DNA of 39,421 bases from Bryobacterales bacterium (GCA_003166865.1 PMUP01000023.1:5295-44715); one strand, 5' to 3'. Shown: positions 9,115 to 18,242, counted from the first letter of the stretch. The notes: a model not told the origin generated them from the letters alone. Numbers and translations: made by a program.

Positions 9115-10297
9115 CCCGCTCACCAAATTGGGCCCGGCCGTCGCCGCCTCGGCGCTCGCAGTTCCGCATTCGCGCATTCGTGAACTGGCTGAAATGGCCA
9201 TGTCGATGGATGGCGTGCTAAAGCTCTACTTCGGCGAATCGAACCTCCCCACGCCCGAGTTCATCAAGCGGGCCGCGCAAAAAGCCATGGCGGACGGCTA
9301 CACGTTCTACACCGAAAACGCCGGTCTGCCTTCGTTGCGCAAAGCGCTGGCCCGCTATTATCAGGAGCTGCACGCGGTGGAGTTGGACGCAGCCAGCGAG
9401 ATCGTCATCACAGCGTCGGGAGTCCAAGCGCTGCACCTTGCAATTCGTTGCGTGCTCGATCCCGGTGATGAAGCACTGGTGCTCACGCCCGCCTGGCCCA
9501 ACGGGGCGGCGAACGTCGCCATGGCGAATGCCGTGCCCATTGAAATGGCGCAGCCGCTGGTGGGCGATCGTTACGGAATCGATTTCGGCGCGCTCGAAGC
9601 CGCAGTCACGCCCCGAACGCGCATGCTCCTCTACACCTCGCCCTCGAACCCTTTGGGTTGGGTCGCGACCATCGACGAGCAACGGCGGTTGCTCGAATTC
9701 GCGCGCCGGCACGGCCTGTGGCTGATGGCCGACGAGGTCTACGAGCGGCTCAACTACACCGGACCAACGGCTACCACGCCCGCGCCCTCGATTTTGAAGG
9801 TTGCCACCCGCGACGACGCGCTGATCGTCATACAGTCGTTTTCCAAGGCATATTGCATGACAGGCTGGCGTCTGGGATGGCTGGTGGCGCGCCGCGATCT
9901 AGCCGCGCGAGCCACCCAACTCAACGAGTTCGTCGTCTCGCACGCGCCTAGTTTCACGCAGCGAGCCGGCGAAACAGCGATCCTGTGGGGCGAGAAGGCG
10001 CTCGCCGAAATGCTGGTCCGGCTCAAGGAGAATCGCGACTTTTGCCTCGCGGCGCTCGCGAAGATGCCGGGCGTCACCGTGCCGAAGCCCGACGGTGCGT
10101 TCTATCTTTTCCCCAAGATCGCGAGCGCCTCCGACTCATTCGATTTCTGCAAGCGTCTGCTGCTCGAGACCCACGTCGGATTGGCGCCGGGCGTTGCGTT
10201 CGGAGCCGGCGGTGAAGGTTCGGTGCGAATCTGCTACGCCGCCGATCGGCCGATATTGGAACAAGCCATGGCGCGCCTCAGCCTGTTTCTCAAGTGA
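9107..10297 (+). CDS. Class I/II PLP-dependent aminotransferase
   Basis: This is a fold-type I aminotransferase of about 396 residues in the aspartate/alanine aminotransferase-like group. Expected cofactor contacts are visible: SPSNPLG (Asn181), the MADEVYERL segment (Asp209, Tyr212), and SFSKAYCMTGWRLGW with the Schiff-base Lys247 and phosphate-binding Arg255. The C-terminal GSVRICYA segment contains the carboxylate-binding Arg. The amino-acid substrate cannot be told from the sequence. The frame is open far into the Uma2-type gene. I chose GTG 9107 because the family N-terminus (PLTKLGPAVAASAL) begins there; TTG 9127 is an alternative and neither has a good ribosome-binding site. The 3' end overlaps the convergent phosphatase gene by eight bases. 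Confidence 0.88.
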   Translation: MSSPLTKLGPAVAASALAVPHSRIRELAEMAMSMDGVLKLYFGESNLPTPEFIKRAAQKAMADGYTFYTENAGLPSLRKALARYYQELHAVELDAASEIVITASGVQALHLAIRCVLDPGDEALVLTPAWPNGAANVAMANAVPIEMAQPLVGDRYGIDFGALEAAVTPRTRMLLYTSPSNPLGWVATIDEQRRLLEFARRHGLWLMADEVYERLNYTGPTATTPAPSILKVATRDDALIVIQSFSKAYCMTGWRLGWLVARRDLAARATQLNEFVVSHAPSFTQRAGETAILWGEKALAEMLVRLKENRDFCLAALAKMPGVTVPKPDGAFYLFPKIASASDSFDFCKRLLLETHVGLAPGVAFGAGGEGSVRICYAADRPILEQAMARLSLFLK

Positions 10298-11078
10298 GTA
10301 GACCGAGAAAACGCTTCACCTCTTGCTCCAAGCCCGGCGCGCAGCCAATGGCGTTCCCGGCGTAGATGGAGGAACCGCCATCGATGTTGAGATAGCGCGC
10401 GCCGGCCTCTTCGAGGATCACCTTGAGAGGAGCGAAGTCCCAAGGTGAAGCGACCGGTTCAATCCAGACCTCGGCTTGGCCGGAGGCTACCATCATTGCA
10501 TCCGCCGCGCCGCCCAGCCCACGCACTGCCCAAAACCGCGCCATCCAATCCAGCAATCGCTCGCGGAACGGCGAGTTAGCCATCTTGTCATAGCCGTTCA
10601 CACACAGAACAGATTCGTCGACAGATGTTTTGGAAGAAGCATGAATCCGAGAGCCCATACAATGTGCCCCGCCGCCGCGGATGGCGGAATAGAGCCTGCC
10701 CAGCACCGGCAGGTTCACCACACCCACGGCCACGTCGCCTTGCGCTTCGAGTGCAATGAGATTCGCCCACAACGGATTGCCGCGCACATAATCGCGCGTT
10801 CCGTCAATGGGATCGATGATCCAACGCCGTCCGCTGCGGGAGTCCGAACGGGCGCCCTCCTCGCCCAGGATGCCGTCCTCGGGAAACGCATCACTCAATA
10901 TGCGCGCAATCATCCGCTCGCACTCGCGATCCGCTTGCGTCACGGGCGAGTTATCGGGCTTCGTCTCCGCGACGATATTGGGCTGGCACCGCAACGCGAT
11001 CTCCGCTGCTTTTCTCGCCGCGTCCGTGGCCACCTCGAGCTCTTTCGACCAAGTGTTCGCAAGCGTGGACGTTGACAC
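10290..11078 (-). CDS. Inositol-monophosphatase-family phosphatase (possibly histidinol-phosphatase HisN)
   Basis: The protein of about 262 residues has all metal-site motifs of the Li-sensitive, Mg-dependent phosphatase family: GEEG (Glu73/Glu74), WIIDPIDGT (Asp89, Asp92, Gly-Thr after) and SPWDFAP (Asp214). IIDPIDGTRDYVRGNPLWA resembles the histidinol-phosphatase/HisN branch as much as inositol monophosphatase, so the substrate is left open. The reading frame continues upstream to 11300 into the divergent gene, but that extension lacks family similarity. Two GTG codons (11087 and 11078) are plausible starts. I prefer 11078, which begins MSTSTLANTW, because TACGGT lies seven bases before it. 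The gene diverges from the acyl-CoA synthetase with only about 32 bp between starts. Confidence 0.88.
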   Translation of the reverse strand: MSTSTLANTWSKELEVATDAARKAAEIALRCQPNIVAETKPDNSPVTQADRECERMIARILSDAFPEDGILGEEGARSDSRSGRRWIIDPIDGTRDYVRGNPLWANLIALEAQGDVAVGVVNLPVLGRLYSAIRGGGAHCMGSRIHASSKTSVDESVLCVNGYDKMANSPFRERLLDWMARFWAVRGLGGAADAMMVASGQAEVWIEPVASPWDFAPLKVILEEAGARYLNIDGGSSIYAGNAIGCAPGLEQEVKRFLGLLT

Positions 11079-11098
11079 AATCCACACCGTAGCACGTC

Positions 11099-11104
11099 TA
11101 CAAT
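11099..11104 (+). promoter_or_regulatory. -10 candidate for the acyl-CoA synthetase gene (leaderless geometry)
   Basis: TACAAT ends exactly six bases before the ATG at 11111, so transcription would start at or next to the start codon. A perfect TTGACA lies at 11072-11077, but the spacer is 21 bp, longer than usual, so its involvement is doubtful. No Shine-Dalgarno sequence is present. Confidence 0.5.
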
Positions 11105-11110
11105 AGGCTG

Positions 11111-12850
11111 ATGGCTGCTCGCACCGTGTACACGGTCCTCGAAGAGACGGCACGAAACTATGGCAAAGCGCCGGCTTTGCACCAGCCCACCGGCAAGGGC
11201 AGCTATCGAACCTACAGTTGGCTCGAATATCAACGCGCAGCCCAAGAAATCGCTTGCGGCCTCCGCCGGATTGGAATCCGGAAAGGAGACACCGTCGCAT
11301 TGCATTCCGAGACTCGCGCCGAATTTTATCTGGCCGATCTTGGAGTGCTCGCTAATGGCTCCATCGCCGCCGCGCTCTACACCAGCTATCCCGTTGCTGA
11401 TCAGGTCAGCAATTTACGAGCGAGCCATGCCAAGGCCGTATTCATTGAGGATCCCAAAAGTATGCAGGCGCTGATCACGGCCGCGAGTCCATCGCTCGCG
11501 CAGTTGCACTGGATTCTGCTCACTGGCCAAGCCGAGGGCGCGCTCACGCTCGATCAACTGCGAGCCGAAGGCCGCCGGGCCCTGGATCAAGACGCGCGAG
11601 CGTTCGAAAACATCCACGCTGAAGTGCGCGCTGAAGATCCCGCCATCCTCTATCTAACTTCCGGCGCCACCGGCGAACCCAAAATGGGCCTCGTTACCCA
11701 CGCCGCTCTCGCCGCCAACATCGAGATGGGACCGCACGTGCTCAAACTTACGCCCAGCGATTCCACGATCGCGTTTCTTCCCTCGGCGCACATCGCGCAG
11801 CGCGTCGTAATTGAACTTTTGCCGATCGGCATGGGCGTACCCGTTTGGTTCTCCGAGAGTCTCGCCAAGCTCCCACACGAACTGAAGACCATTCGCCCAA
11901 CTTTTCTGCTTGCGCCGCCGCGGGTTTGGGAACGCATTTTCGCCAGCATTACGGCCGAGGTCAAGAAGCGTGGCGCCCTCGCGAGAAAAATGTTCCACGG
12001 AGCGGTCGGATTGGGAGCCGAAGTCGCCCGGCTCCGTGAAGAAGGCAAGCCCGTTCCAAAAACAATGCTGGGTCTGCTCAAAATCGCCGATCATCTGGTG
12101 TTTTCGAAGATCCGCGCGCGGCTGGGTGGCCGGATACGAATCGCGGCTTCGGGCGCCGCGCCACTGGGCAAGGACCTCGCTAAATTCTATGCGGCCATCG
12201 GAATGCCGATCGTCGAAGGCTACGGGCTCACCGAAGGCGGCGTGGTCTGCTTCAACCCTCTCGATCGCCCGAAGTCCGGCAGCATCGGCGTGAAGTTGCC
12301 CGGCGTGGAGTTGCGCCTGGCGGACGACGGCGAGCTTCTGATCAAGAGCCCGACACTGTTCACGGGATATTTCGGCGATTCCGCCGCCACCGCAGCGGTG
12401 CTGCGCGATGGCTGGCTCTATACAGGCGACATCGCCGAGTTCGATGCCGATGGATACGTCTACATCACGGGCCGCAAAAAGGAGCTGATCGTTTCCTCCA
12501 ATGGAAAGAAGATTTATCCCGCGCGCATCGAGCTCCTCTTCAAGACCGAGCCCATCATCAATCAAGTTGTTCTCATTGGCGACCGCCTGCCATACGTCAC
12601 GGCTCTTGTCACGGTAAACGCCGCCGAGGTGGCGGATTCGATGGAAGCCGAGGTGAAGAAGGCCGTCGCTCGCGTCAACCGCCGGCTCGCGCCCTTCGAG
12701 CAGATTCGCAAGTTCCGGATACTGGAGCGGGAATTTTCCATCGAGAGAGGCGAGCTTACGCCCACTATGAAAGTCCGAAGAAACCGGGTGTTGGAGAACC
12801 ATCGGGAGTTGGTCAGCGAATTGTACATGGGCCGAGAAGAAAGCCAATAG
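11111..12850 (+). CDS. Long-chain acyl-CoA synthetase (AMP-forming)
   Basis: A 579-residue ANL-superfamily enzyme of the FadD15/long-chain group that activates fatty acids to acyl-CoA through an acyl-adenylate. The P-loop-like motif is at residues 183-197 (TSGATGEPKMGLVTH), slightly divergent from the common TSGTTGxPKG but keeping the key Lys. Further motifs are GYGLTEGG, GWLYTGDIAEFDADGYVYI with the ribose-binding Asp, the hinge GRKKELI, and the C-terminal adenylation Lys at about 554 in TPTMKVRR. Length is normal for the family. It is followed after one base by the prolyl oligopeptidase gene, so they are likely co-transcribed. The two have no obvious metabolic link. Confidence 0.93.
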   Translation: MAARTVYTVLEETARNYGKAPALHQPTGKGSYRTYSWLEYQRAAQEIACGLRRIGIRKGDTVALHSETRAEFYLADLGVLANGSIAAALYTSYPVADQVSNLRASHAKAVFIEDPKSMQALITAASPSLAQLHWILLTGQAEGALTLDQLRAEGRRALDQDARAFENIHAEVRAEDPAILYLTSGATGEPKMGLVTHAALAANIEMGPHVLKLTPSDSTIAFLPSAHIAQRVVIELLPIGMGVPVWFSESLAKLPHELKTIRPTFLLAPPRVWERIFASITAEVKKRGALARKMFHGAVGLGAEVARLREEGKPVPKTMLGLLKIADHLVFSKIRARLGGRIRIAASGAAPLGKDLAKFYAAIGMPIVEGYGLTEGGVVCFNPLDRPKSGSIGVKLPGVELRLADDGELLIKSPTLFTGYFGDSAATAAVLRDGWLYTGDIAEFDADGYVYITGRKKELIVSSNGKKIYPARIELLFKTEPIINQVVLIGDRLPYVTALVTVNAAEVADSMEAEVKKAVARVNRRLAPFEQIRKFRILEREFSIERGELTPTMKVRRNRVLENHRELVSELYMGREESQ

Positions 12851-12851
12851 G

Positions 12852-14891
12852 TTGAGAGCCAATCCCCCGCTAGCCAAAATCGTTCCAAAGCAAATCACGC
12901 TGCACGGCGACACCCGCGTGGACAACTACTTCTGGCTGCGCGACCGATCCGATCCTGATGTGATTCCCTACCTCGAAGCCGAGAATCGCTACACCGAAGA
13001 GGTGATGGCTCCAGCGAAGTCTCTGCGGGAAACGCTGTACACGGAGATTCTCGGGCGCATTCAAGAGACGGATGTTTCCGTGCCGGTGAAGCGCGATAAA
13101 TATTTCTACTACACGCGCACCGAGCAAGGCCAAGCGTACTCGATTCAATGCCGCAAACACGGCAGTCTGGATGCACCCGAAGAAATTCTGCTGGACTCGA
13201 ACGCGCTCGCCGAGGGCCAGAAATATTTCCGGCTGGGAAACTTCGCCGTCAGTCCCGATCACCGGCTGCTCGCATATTCGCTCGATTTGGAGGGCGACGA
13301 GTCGTACACAATCCGGGTCAAAGATCTTTCAACGGGTCAGCTGTTGCCCGACCGGATCGACAACACTTACTACACGCTCGAGTGGGCCAACGACAACCGC
13401 ACTTTCTTCTATACGGTTCTCGATGCAGCCAAACGGCCCTACCGAGCTTTCCGTCACGAACTCGGGGCAGCATCAGACGCGTTGGTTTATCAAGAGGACG
13501 ACGCGCGATTCAACCTGGCCCTGGGGAAAACCCGCAGCCGTCGATATGTCTTCATCGAGCTTGCGAGCCCGCTCACTTCCGAGGTGCGCTACCTCGAAGC
13601 CACCGATCCGCGCGGCGAATTTCGCGTGCTGCTGCCGCGCCGCCAAGGCGTCGAATATAACGCATCGCATCACGGCGAGTACTTCTACATCCGCACCAAC
13701 GACCAGGCCAAGAACTTCCGCTTGATGCGAACGGAGGTGAACCATCCATCGGCTGAAAACTGGCAGGAGGTGATCCCCGCGCGCGCCGGCGTCACCATCG
13801 AGGGCCTCGATTCCTTCGAAGATCACATCGTCGTCTACGAGCGTGAGCGGGGCCTCGAGAAAATCTGCGTTCGTGCCGGCTCCGGCGCTCTCTCCCACTA
13901 CGTTGAGTTTCCCGAGCCCGTATACAGCGTGGGCGCCACGGGCAACGCCGAATACCAGACCAATCTGTTGAGATTCAACTACACTTCGCTGGTCACGCCC
14001 GCTTCCGTGTTTGATTACGACGTTCGCACGCGCCAGCGAGAATTGAAAAAGCAATACGAAGTGCGCGGCGGTTATGATGCGTCTCAATACCAGTCCGAAC
14101 GCATCTTCGCGAAGGCGCCCGATGGCGCCGAAGTGCCCATTTCATTGGTTTACCGCAGAGGCTTTGAGCGCAACGGGACGAGTCCCCTGTTGCTCTACGG
14201 CTACGGCGCGTACGGCCACAGCATCGATCCACGGTTTTCCTCCGATCGCCTGAGCCTGCTCGATCGCGGCTTTGTGTTCGCGATTGCGCACATCCGCGGC
14301 GGCGCCGAGTTGGGCGAGGAATGGCACGATCAGGGCAAGCTGCTTCAGAAGAAAAACACCTTCACGGACTTCATCGCTTGCTCTGAACATCTGCTTGCCG
14401 CACGCTATACCTCGACCGAACGGCTCGCGATCATGGGTGGCAGCGCGGGCGGTTTACTTGTGGGTGCGGTGTTGAACCTGCGCCCAGAGTTGTTTCGTGC
14501 CGCGATCGCCAAGGTCCCCTTCGTGGATGCTCTCAATACGATGCTCGATCCCACGCTGCCGCTGACGATTGCTGAATACGAGGAGTGGGGCAACCCGGAA
14601 CAACAGGAGTTTTATCGCTACATTCGATCCTACTCGCCATACGATAACGTCGTGCGCCGCGAGTATCCGGCGATGCTGGTGACGGCTGGGCTCAACGATC
14701 CGCGCGTCTCCTACTGGGAGCCCGCCAAGTGGGTGGCCAAACTGCGCGCGTCGAAGAACGATTTGAACTTGCTCCTTAAAACCGACATGGGCAGCGGGCA
14801 TTTCGGCCCATCCGGCCGGTACGAAGGAATCAAGGAAGTGGCGTTCGACTACGCGTTCTTACTGCGCACGGTTGGCCTTGCATCGATCTAG
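12852..14891 (+). CDS. Prolyl oligopeptidase family (S9A) serine peptidase
   Basis: A 679-residue S9A peptidase with an N-terminal seven-bladed propeller (about residues 75-400) and a C-terminal alpha/beta hydrolase domain. The catalytic triad is visible: Ser531 in GGSAGG, Asp616 in GLNDPRV and His650 in GHFG. The N-terminal PKQITLHGDTRVDNYFWLRD stretch is characteristic of oligopeptidase B/PtrB-type enzymes, which cut short peptides after basic residues or proline. There is no signal peptide, so a cytoplasmic enzyme is expected. The start is taken as TTG 12852, the only start codon that leaves the conserved N-terminus intact. It lies two bases after the acyl-CoA synthetase stop. The 3' end is close to, and partly overlapped by the read-through frame of, the convergent toxin pseudogene. 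Confidence 0.93.
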   Translation: MRANPPLAKIVPKQITLHGDTRVDNYFWLRDRSDPDVIPYLEAENRYTEEVMAPAKSLRETLYTEILGRIQETDVSVPVKRDKYFYYTRTEQGQAYSIQCRKHGSLDAPEEILLDSNALAEGQKYFRLGNFAVSPDHRLLAYSLDLEGDESYTIRVKDLSTGQLLPDRIDNTYYTLEWANDNRTFFYTVLDAAKRPYRAFRHELGAASDALVYQEDDARFNLALGKTRSRRYVFIELASPLTSEVRYLEATDPRGEFRVLLPRRQGVEYNASHHGEYFYIRTNDQAKNFRLMRTEVNHPSAENWQEVIPARAGVTIEGLDSFEDHIVVYERERGLEKICVRAGSGALSHYVEFPEPVYSVGATGNAEYQTNLLRFNYTSLVTPASVFDYDVRTRQRELKKQYEVRGGYDASQYQSERIFAKAPDGAEVPISLVYRRGFERNGTSPLLLYGYGAYGHSIDPRFSSDRLSLLDRGFVFAIAHIRGGAELGEEWHDQGKLLQKKNTFTDFIACSEHLLAARYTSTERLAIMGGSAGGLLVGAVLNLRPELFRAAIAKVPFVDALNTMLDPTLPLTIAEYEEWGNPEQQEFYRYIRSYSPYDNVVRREYPAMLVTAGLNDPRVSYWEPAKWVAKLRASKNDLNLLLKTDMGSGHFGPSGRYEGIKEVAFDYAFLLRTVGLASI

Positions 14892-14916
14892 CCCAACGGG
14901 TGCTTTTCCGGCCACG

Positions 14917-15215
14917 TCATCGCAGGCGGCGTTTCCAACCGGCGGATGCTCGCTTCGCGTGAAAGCAGGCCACCACCGAAATCCCTCCTTCGCCCGCCAC
15001 ATAATAGATCCCGTAGGGAAACTTTTGACCAACACGCGCCGGACCTCGCGATGTACTTTTGCGAACGCGAGGGGGTGCTGTTGAATTGTCAAGAATGCGT
15101 TGTCAACCGCAGCGAAGAATTCGATGCCGAGCCCCGGCCTCTTTGCCTCGTACCAGTCGAAGCCCTCTGCGATGTCACTCTCTGCCTCCGGCCGAACGAT
15201 GAGGGGCTCAGTCAC
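14917..15215 (-). pseudogene. RelE/ParE-family toxin with a frameshift
   Basis: The first about 67 residues read as a ParE-type toxin: IVRPEAESDIAEGFDWYE, a Glu/Phe-rich helix, then VRRVLVKSFP. At about 15013-15018 the frame fails. The continuing family sequence, YGIYYVAGEGGISVVACFH then AKRASAGWKRR, is present in another frame and ends at a TGA at 14917-14919. One missing base in the CC-TAC context would restore a normal toxin of about 99 residues. In the sequence as given the first frame runs on to 14859 with an unrelated tail. The GTG start overlaps the antitoxin stop by four bases (GTGA), the usual operon order. The frameshift is either real inactivation or a consensus error; raw reads would decide. 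Confidence 0.8.
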
Positions 15216-15433
15216 TTACGCTGAATGATGCGGGACCTTACGTCGGCCCAACTACTGCCCGAGGAGGGATCGCGCTCGCCAGCTGCGACCCGCTTGTCCA
15301 GTTCCGCACGCTGCTCGGCAGTAATCGGCACAGACTCCGCGTCCGCGGCGATGCTGTCCCACAGATCTTCGACAAGATCCAGACGTTCTGGAATGGGCAG
15401 ATCAAAGACCTCGCGCCATGCAGGTGACTTCAT
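15212..15433 (-). CDS. Addiction-module antitoxin (ParD-like/TIGR02574-type component)
   Basis: A 73-residue acidic protein, with FDLPIPERLDLVEDLWDSIA near the N-terminus and ITAEQRAELDKRVAAGERDP and SSWADVRSRI near the C-terminus. This is the usual make-up of the short addiction-module component found upstream of RelE/ParE toxins: an N-terminal helix pair, then a disordered toxin-binding tail. It should neutralise the downstream ParE-type product and repress the operon. The ORF is intact although the toxin is frameshifted. The hexamer TAGCCT lies seven bases before the ATG, so a near-leaderless transcript is possible. No operator palindrome was identified. Confidence 0.82.
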   Translation of the reverse strand: MKSPAWREVFDLPIPERLDLVEDLWDSIAADAESVPITAEQRAELDKRVAAGERDPSSGSSWADVRSRIIQRK

Positions 15434-15473
15434 TAATCCTAGGCTATCACGCCCACATCGATACCATGCTATT

Positions 15474-16757
15474 TTACTCCCCGCGCCGGTTGGCGAGAAT
15501 CTTTAAGAACGACCGCCCACGTAGCTCCTCAATCGTGAGCCCGGACGCGCCTGCTTCCTCCGCTGTGATCGCGCCGCAATTGACGCCGCGCAGAAGAAAG
15601 TTCAGCAGCCCTTGTCCAGTGGCCGCGTCATCGAACACGTCGCCGACCAGCGTCGCCTGCGCGGCTTTGTCGATGAAATTCCGCAGTCGCGCCGCGGCCG
15701 GATCCACGCTCTTCAGAAAAAATGAGTACACGGCGGCATACCGCGTCGGAAGCTGGCCCGGGTGCAAGTCCCAACCCTGGTAGTAGCCGTTCGCAAGCGA
15801 TCGCTGCACTAGATCGAAGTGATGCCGCATGGCCCGATGCACGATCGCGCGATTCTCCGCCTTTTGATCGTCGCTCAACGAGCCGCCCGCCGCTGTCCGA
15901 TGGCGCGGGATCGGCAGTATCGTACTTGGGCCGTCAGATAGGCTCACTCCGCGGCCGGCCGAGCTCACCTGCATGACGTTCCTCGCGAAGTCGCACGCCG
16001 GATGATCCAATCGCTGCTCGGCCGCCGGGATGTCGCAACTCGCGGCGTAGTCGTACGGGCCGAAGTGGAGCCCGCGGCACCGCCCGCCCGCCGCTTCAAT
16101 CAGCCTCGGAATGCCAAAGGATCCGAAAGCATCGATGATCGCCTGTGGAGTTTCAATCATCAGCTCGATCTTCAATACCCCCGGCGGCAGTCCATGCCGC
16201 AATTCCAAGCGTTCGAGTATTTCCACCAGCTCCGCTACTTGCTCGGGTACGCTGATCTTCGGAAGCGTCACGACGAAATTGTCCGGCAACTGAATCGTCT
16301 CACTGCACAGCGCCTGGAAAAACAGATCGAGCGTCCGGCTTGCCCGGGCCCGCAACGCTACAGTAAACGGCTTGATGCGGATTCCGATGAATGGCGGAAA
16401 GCCCGGCTTTGCCGCCGCCCGCGCCAAGGCCTGCGCCGCCGATTGCGCGTGCCCATCTTCTTCGGCATCGGAGCGATACCCATACCCGTCTTCGAAGTCG
16501 ATCCGAAAATCCTCTACCGGCTCTCGCTCCAGTTTTGCGACGGTGCGGTCAAATACGGATTTCGCAAACTCGCCGCCCCCCAGTCCCAGGCACTGAGCGA
16601 ACGAAGCTGCGTCCGGCGTGTAATTGCGAATCAGTTCGAGCGCATGCGCACCCAGCCGCGCCGGCGTCTCAGTCTTGAACAACTGCGCTCCGCCATAAAC
16701 CGTATGAACCGGCTGGCGCGCGGCGGAATCATCTGGCGATTCGATGGCTAGAACCAC
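15474..16757 (-). CDS. HpcH/HpaI aldolase/citrate-lyase-like protein (DUF6986-type)
   Basis: A 427-residue protein that looks like a TIM-barrel lyase of the HpcH/citrate-lyase beta superfamily in a long form. Visible elements are VEDFRIDFEDGYG (an Asp/Glu-rich metal region like the DxEDG of the superfamily), FIGIRIKPF (substrate-carboxylate Arg), LKIELMIETPQAIID (metal-binding Glu), and GLHFGPYDYAAS (equivalent of the GxxDL segment). The length and the C-terminal half suggest the DUF6986 group, for which I know no established reaction. It starts at GTG 16757 inside the end of the methylmalonate-semialdehyde dehydrogenase gene (10-base overlap) and is therefore likely co-transcribed and possibly in the same catabolic route. 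A C-C lyase or a CoA-ester lyase role is an inference. Confidence 0.72.
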   Translation of the reverse strand: MVLAIESPDDSAARQPVHTVYGGAQLFKTETPARLGAHALELIRNYTPDAASFAQCLGLGGGEFAKSVFDRTVAKLEREPVEDFRIDFEDGYGYRSDAEEDGHAQSAAQALARAAAKPGFPPFIGIRIKPFTVALRARASRTLDLFFQALCSETIQLPDNFVVTLPKISVPEQVAELVEILERLELRHGLPPGVLKIELMIETPQAIIDAFGSFGIPRLIEAAGGRCRGLHFGPYDYAASCDIPAAEQRLDHPACDFARNVMQVSSAGRGVSLSDGPSTILPIPRHRTAAGGSLSDDQKAENRAIVHRAMRHHFDLVQRSLANGYYQGWDLHPGQLPTRYAAVYSFFLKSVDPAAARLRNFIDKAAQATLVGDVFDDAATGQGLLNFLLRGVNCGAITAEEAGASGLTIEELRGRSFLKILANRRGE

Positions 16758-18211
16758 CGGGTCATGACCACTTTTTGCTCGGTATAGAACATCACGGCGT
16801 CCTTGCCGTGCGCGTGCAGATCGCCAAAGAACGAGTTCTTCCAGCCCGCGAAGGGGAAGAAGGCCATGGGCGCGGCCACGCCGACGTTGATCCCAACCAT
16901 GCCGGCCTCCACGCGCGCCGAATAGTCGCGCGCCGCCTTGCCGCTGCTTGTAAAAATCGATGTCGCGTTTCCAAATGGCGAACTGTTCACCAGCGCGATG
17001 GCGTCTTCGAGCGTCTTCACGCGAATCACGGAAAGCACCGGCCCGAAGATTTCTTCCCGCGCAATCGTCATCCCAGGCTGAACATTGTCGAAAATCGTCG
17101 GCCCAAGGAAAAAGCCATCATCGTTTCCGTTGTGCGACCGCCCATCCAGAAGCGGCCTCGCGCCTTCGTCCACGCCCTTCTTGATGTAACCGGCCACGCG
17201 CTCCTTGTGCTCCTTGGTCACGAGCGGCCCCATGCCGACGTCTTCCTCGATGCCGTCGCCGATCCTCATCGCGCTGACCTTCTCCACCAGAAGCTTCAGC
17301 AGCGGCTCAGCCGCATCGCCTACGGCCACCAGCACGCTTCCCGCCAGGCACCGCTCGCCCGCCGCGCCGAAGGCCGAGCTGATGATGTTCTCCACCGTCT
17401 TGGGCATTTGCGCGTCCGGCATCACCACCAGGTGATTCTTCGCGCCGCCCAGCGCCTGCACTCGCTTTCCCTCTGCCGCCGCGGTCTTGTAAATATACTT
17501 TGCGACGGGCGTGGAGCCGACGAACGAAACAGCGCGCACCAGCGGATGATGCAACAGCGCGTCCACCGCCACCTTATCGCCGTGAATCAAATTGAAAACG
17601 CCCGCGGGCACGCCGGCCCCATGCAGCAACTTGGCAGCCATGCTGGGTGTCATCGGAACCTTTTCCGACGGTTTTAGGATGAAAGCGTTTCCCGCCGCGA
17701 TGGCGAAGGGCCACATCCACATCGGCACCATCGCCGGGAAATTAAACGGCGTGATGCCCGCACACACGCCCAGAGGCTGTCGAATCGTATGGCAATCGAT
17801 GCCGGCCGACACGTCGTTCAACGAATCGCCCATCATCAACGTCGGCATGCCGCAGGCCACTTCCACCATCTGTATGCCGCGGCGAACTTCGGCGCGCGCG
17901 TCGTCGATGGTCTTGCCGTTTTCCGCGGTCAGCGTGGCCGCCAGCTCATTCGCGTGCTTTTCGAGCAGCGTCTTGTAGCGATACAAAGGCTGCATCCGTT
18001 CCACCACTGGCACGTCGCGCCATTTGAGATAGGCGGCGTGCGCGGCCTGCGCCACGCGATCCACATCCTCGGCGGTCGCGTAGGCCACTTGAGCGATTTC
18101 CGCGCCAGTCGCGGGATTGGTCACCGGCATCAGTCGGCGGTTGCCGGCGCTCTCCCATTGGCCGTTGATATAGAACGAGACTGTTTGGACGGACGGTTGG
18201 CTTGCAATCAT
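16748..18211 (-). CDS. mmsA: CoA-acylating methylmalonate-semialdehyde dehydrogenase
   Basis: A 487-residue aldehyde dehydrogenase that converts methylmalonate (or malonate) semialdehyde to propionyl-CoA (or acetyl-CoA) with NAD and CoA, in valine, beta-alanine or myo-inositol breakdown. The nucleophile is Cys288 in AAGERCLAG. The usual general-base Glu of hydrolytic ALDHs is replaced by the diagnostic LGGAKNHLVV segment. PFNFPAMVPMWMWPFAIAAG and LKPSEKVPMTP are the NAD-site motifs, typical of MmsA. The lyase-like gene overlaps its 3' end by 10 bases and a VOC protein ends 38 bases upstream, so the three may form one transcript. AGAGAG about eight bases upstream of the ATG could serve as a weak ribosome-binding site. 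Confidence 0.94.
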   Translation of the reverse strand: MIASQPSVQTVSFYINGQWESAGNRRLMPVTNPATGAEIAQVAYATAEDVDRVAQAAHAAYLKWRDVPVVERMQPLYRYKTLLEKHANELAATLTAENGKTIDDARAEVRRGIQMVEVACGMPTLMMGDSLNDVSAGIDCHTIRQPLGVCAGITPFNFPAMVPMWMWPFAIAAGNAFILKPSEKVPMTPSMAAKLLHGAGVPAGVFNLIHGDKVAVDALLHHPLVRAVSFVGSTPVAKYIYKTAAAEGKRVQALGGAKNHLVVMPDAQMPKTVENIISSAFGAAGERCLAGSVLVAVGDAAEPLLKLLVEKVSAMRIGDGIEEDVGMGPLVTKEHKERVAGYIKKGVDEGARPLLDGRSHNGNDDGFFLGPTIFDNVQPGMTIAREEIFGPVLSVIRVKTLEDAIALVNSSPFGNATSIFTSSGKAARDYSARVEAGMVGINVGVAAPMAFFPFAGWKNSFFGDLHAHGKDAVMFYTEQKVVMTRWF

Positions 18212-18242
18212 TAGGATTTCTCTCTACTAGGTTACTATTGCG

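Noticed and set aside
11072-11104. Standard -35/-10 promoter TTGACA...TACAAT
   Set aside because: The -35 match is perfect but the spacer is 21 bp, so I report only the -10 as a candidate.
11654-12925. Long reverse-strand open frame opposite the acyl-CoA synthetase
   Set aside because: Same reason: entirely antisense to a gene with complete family motifs.
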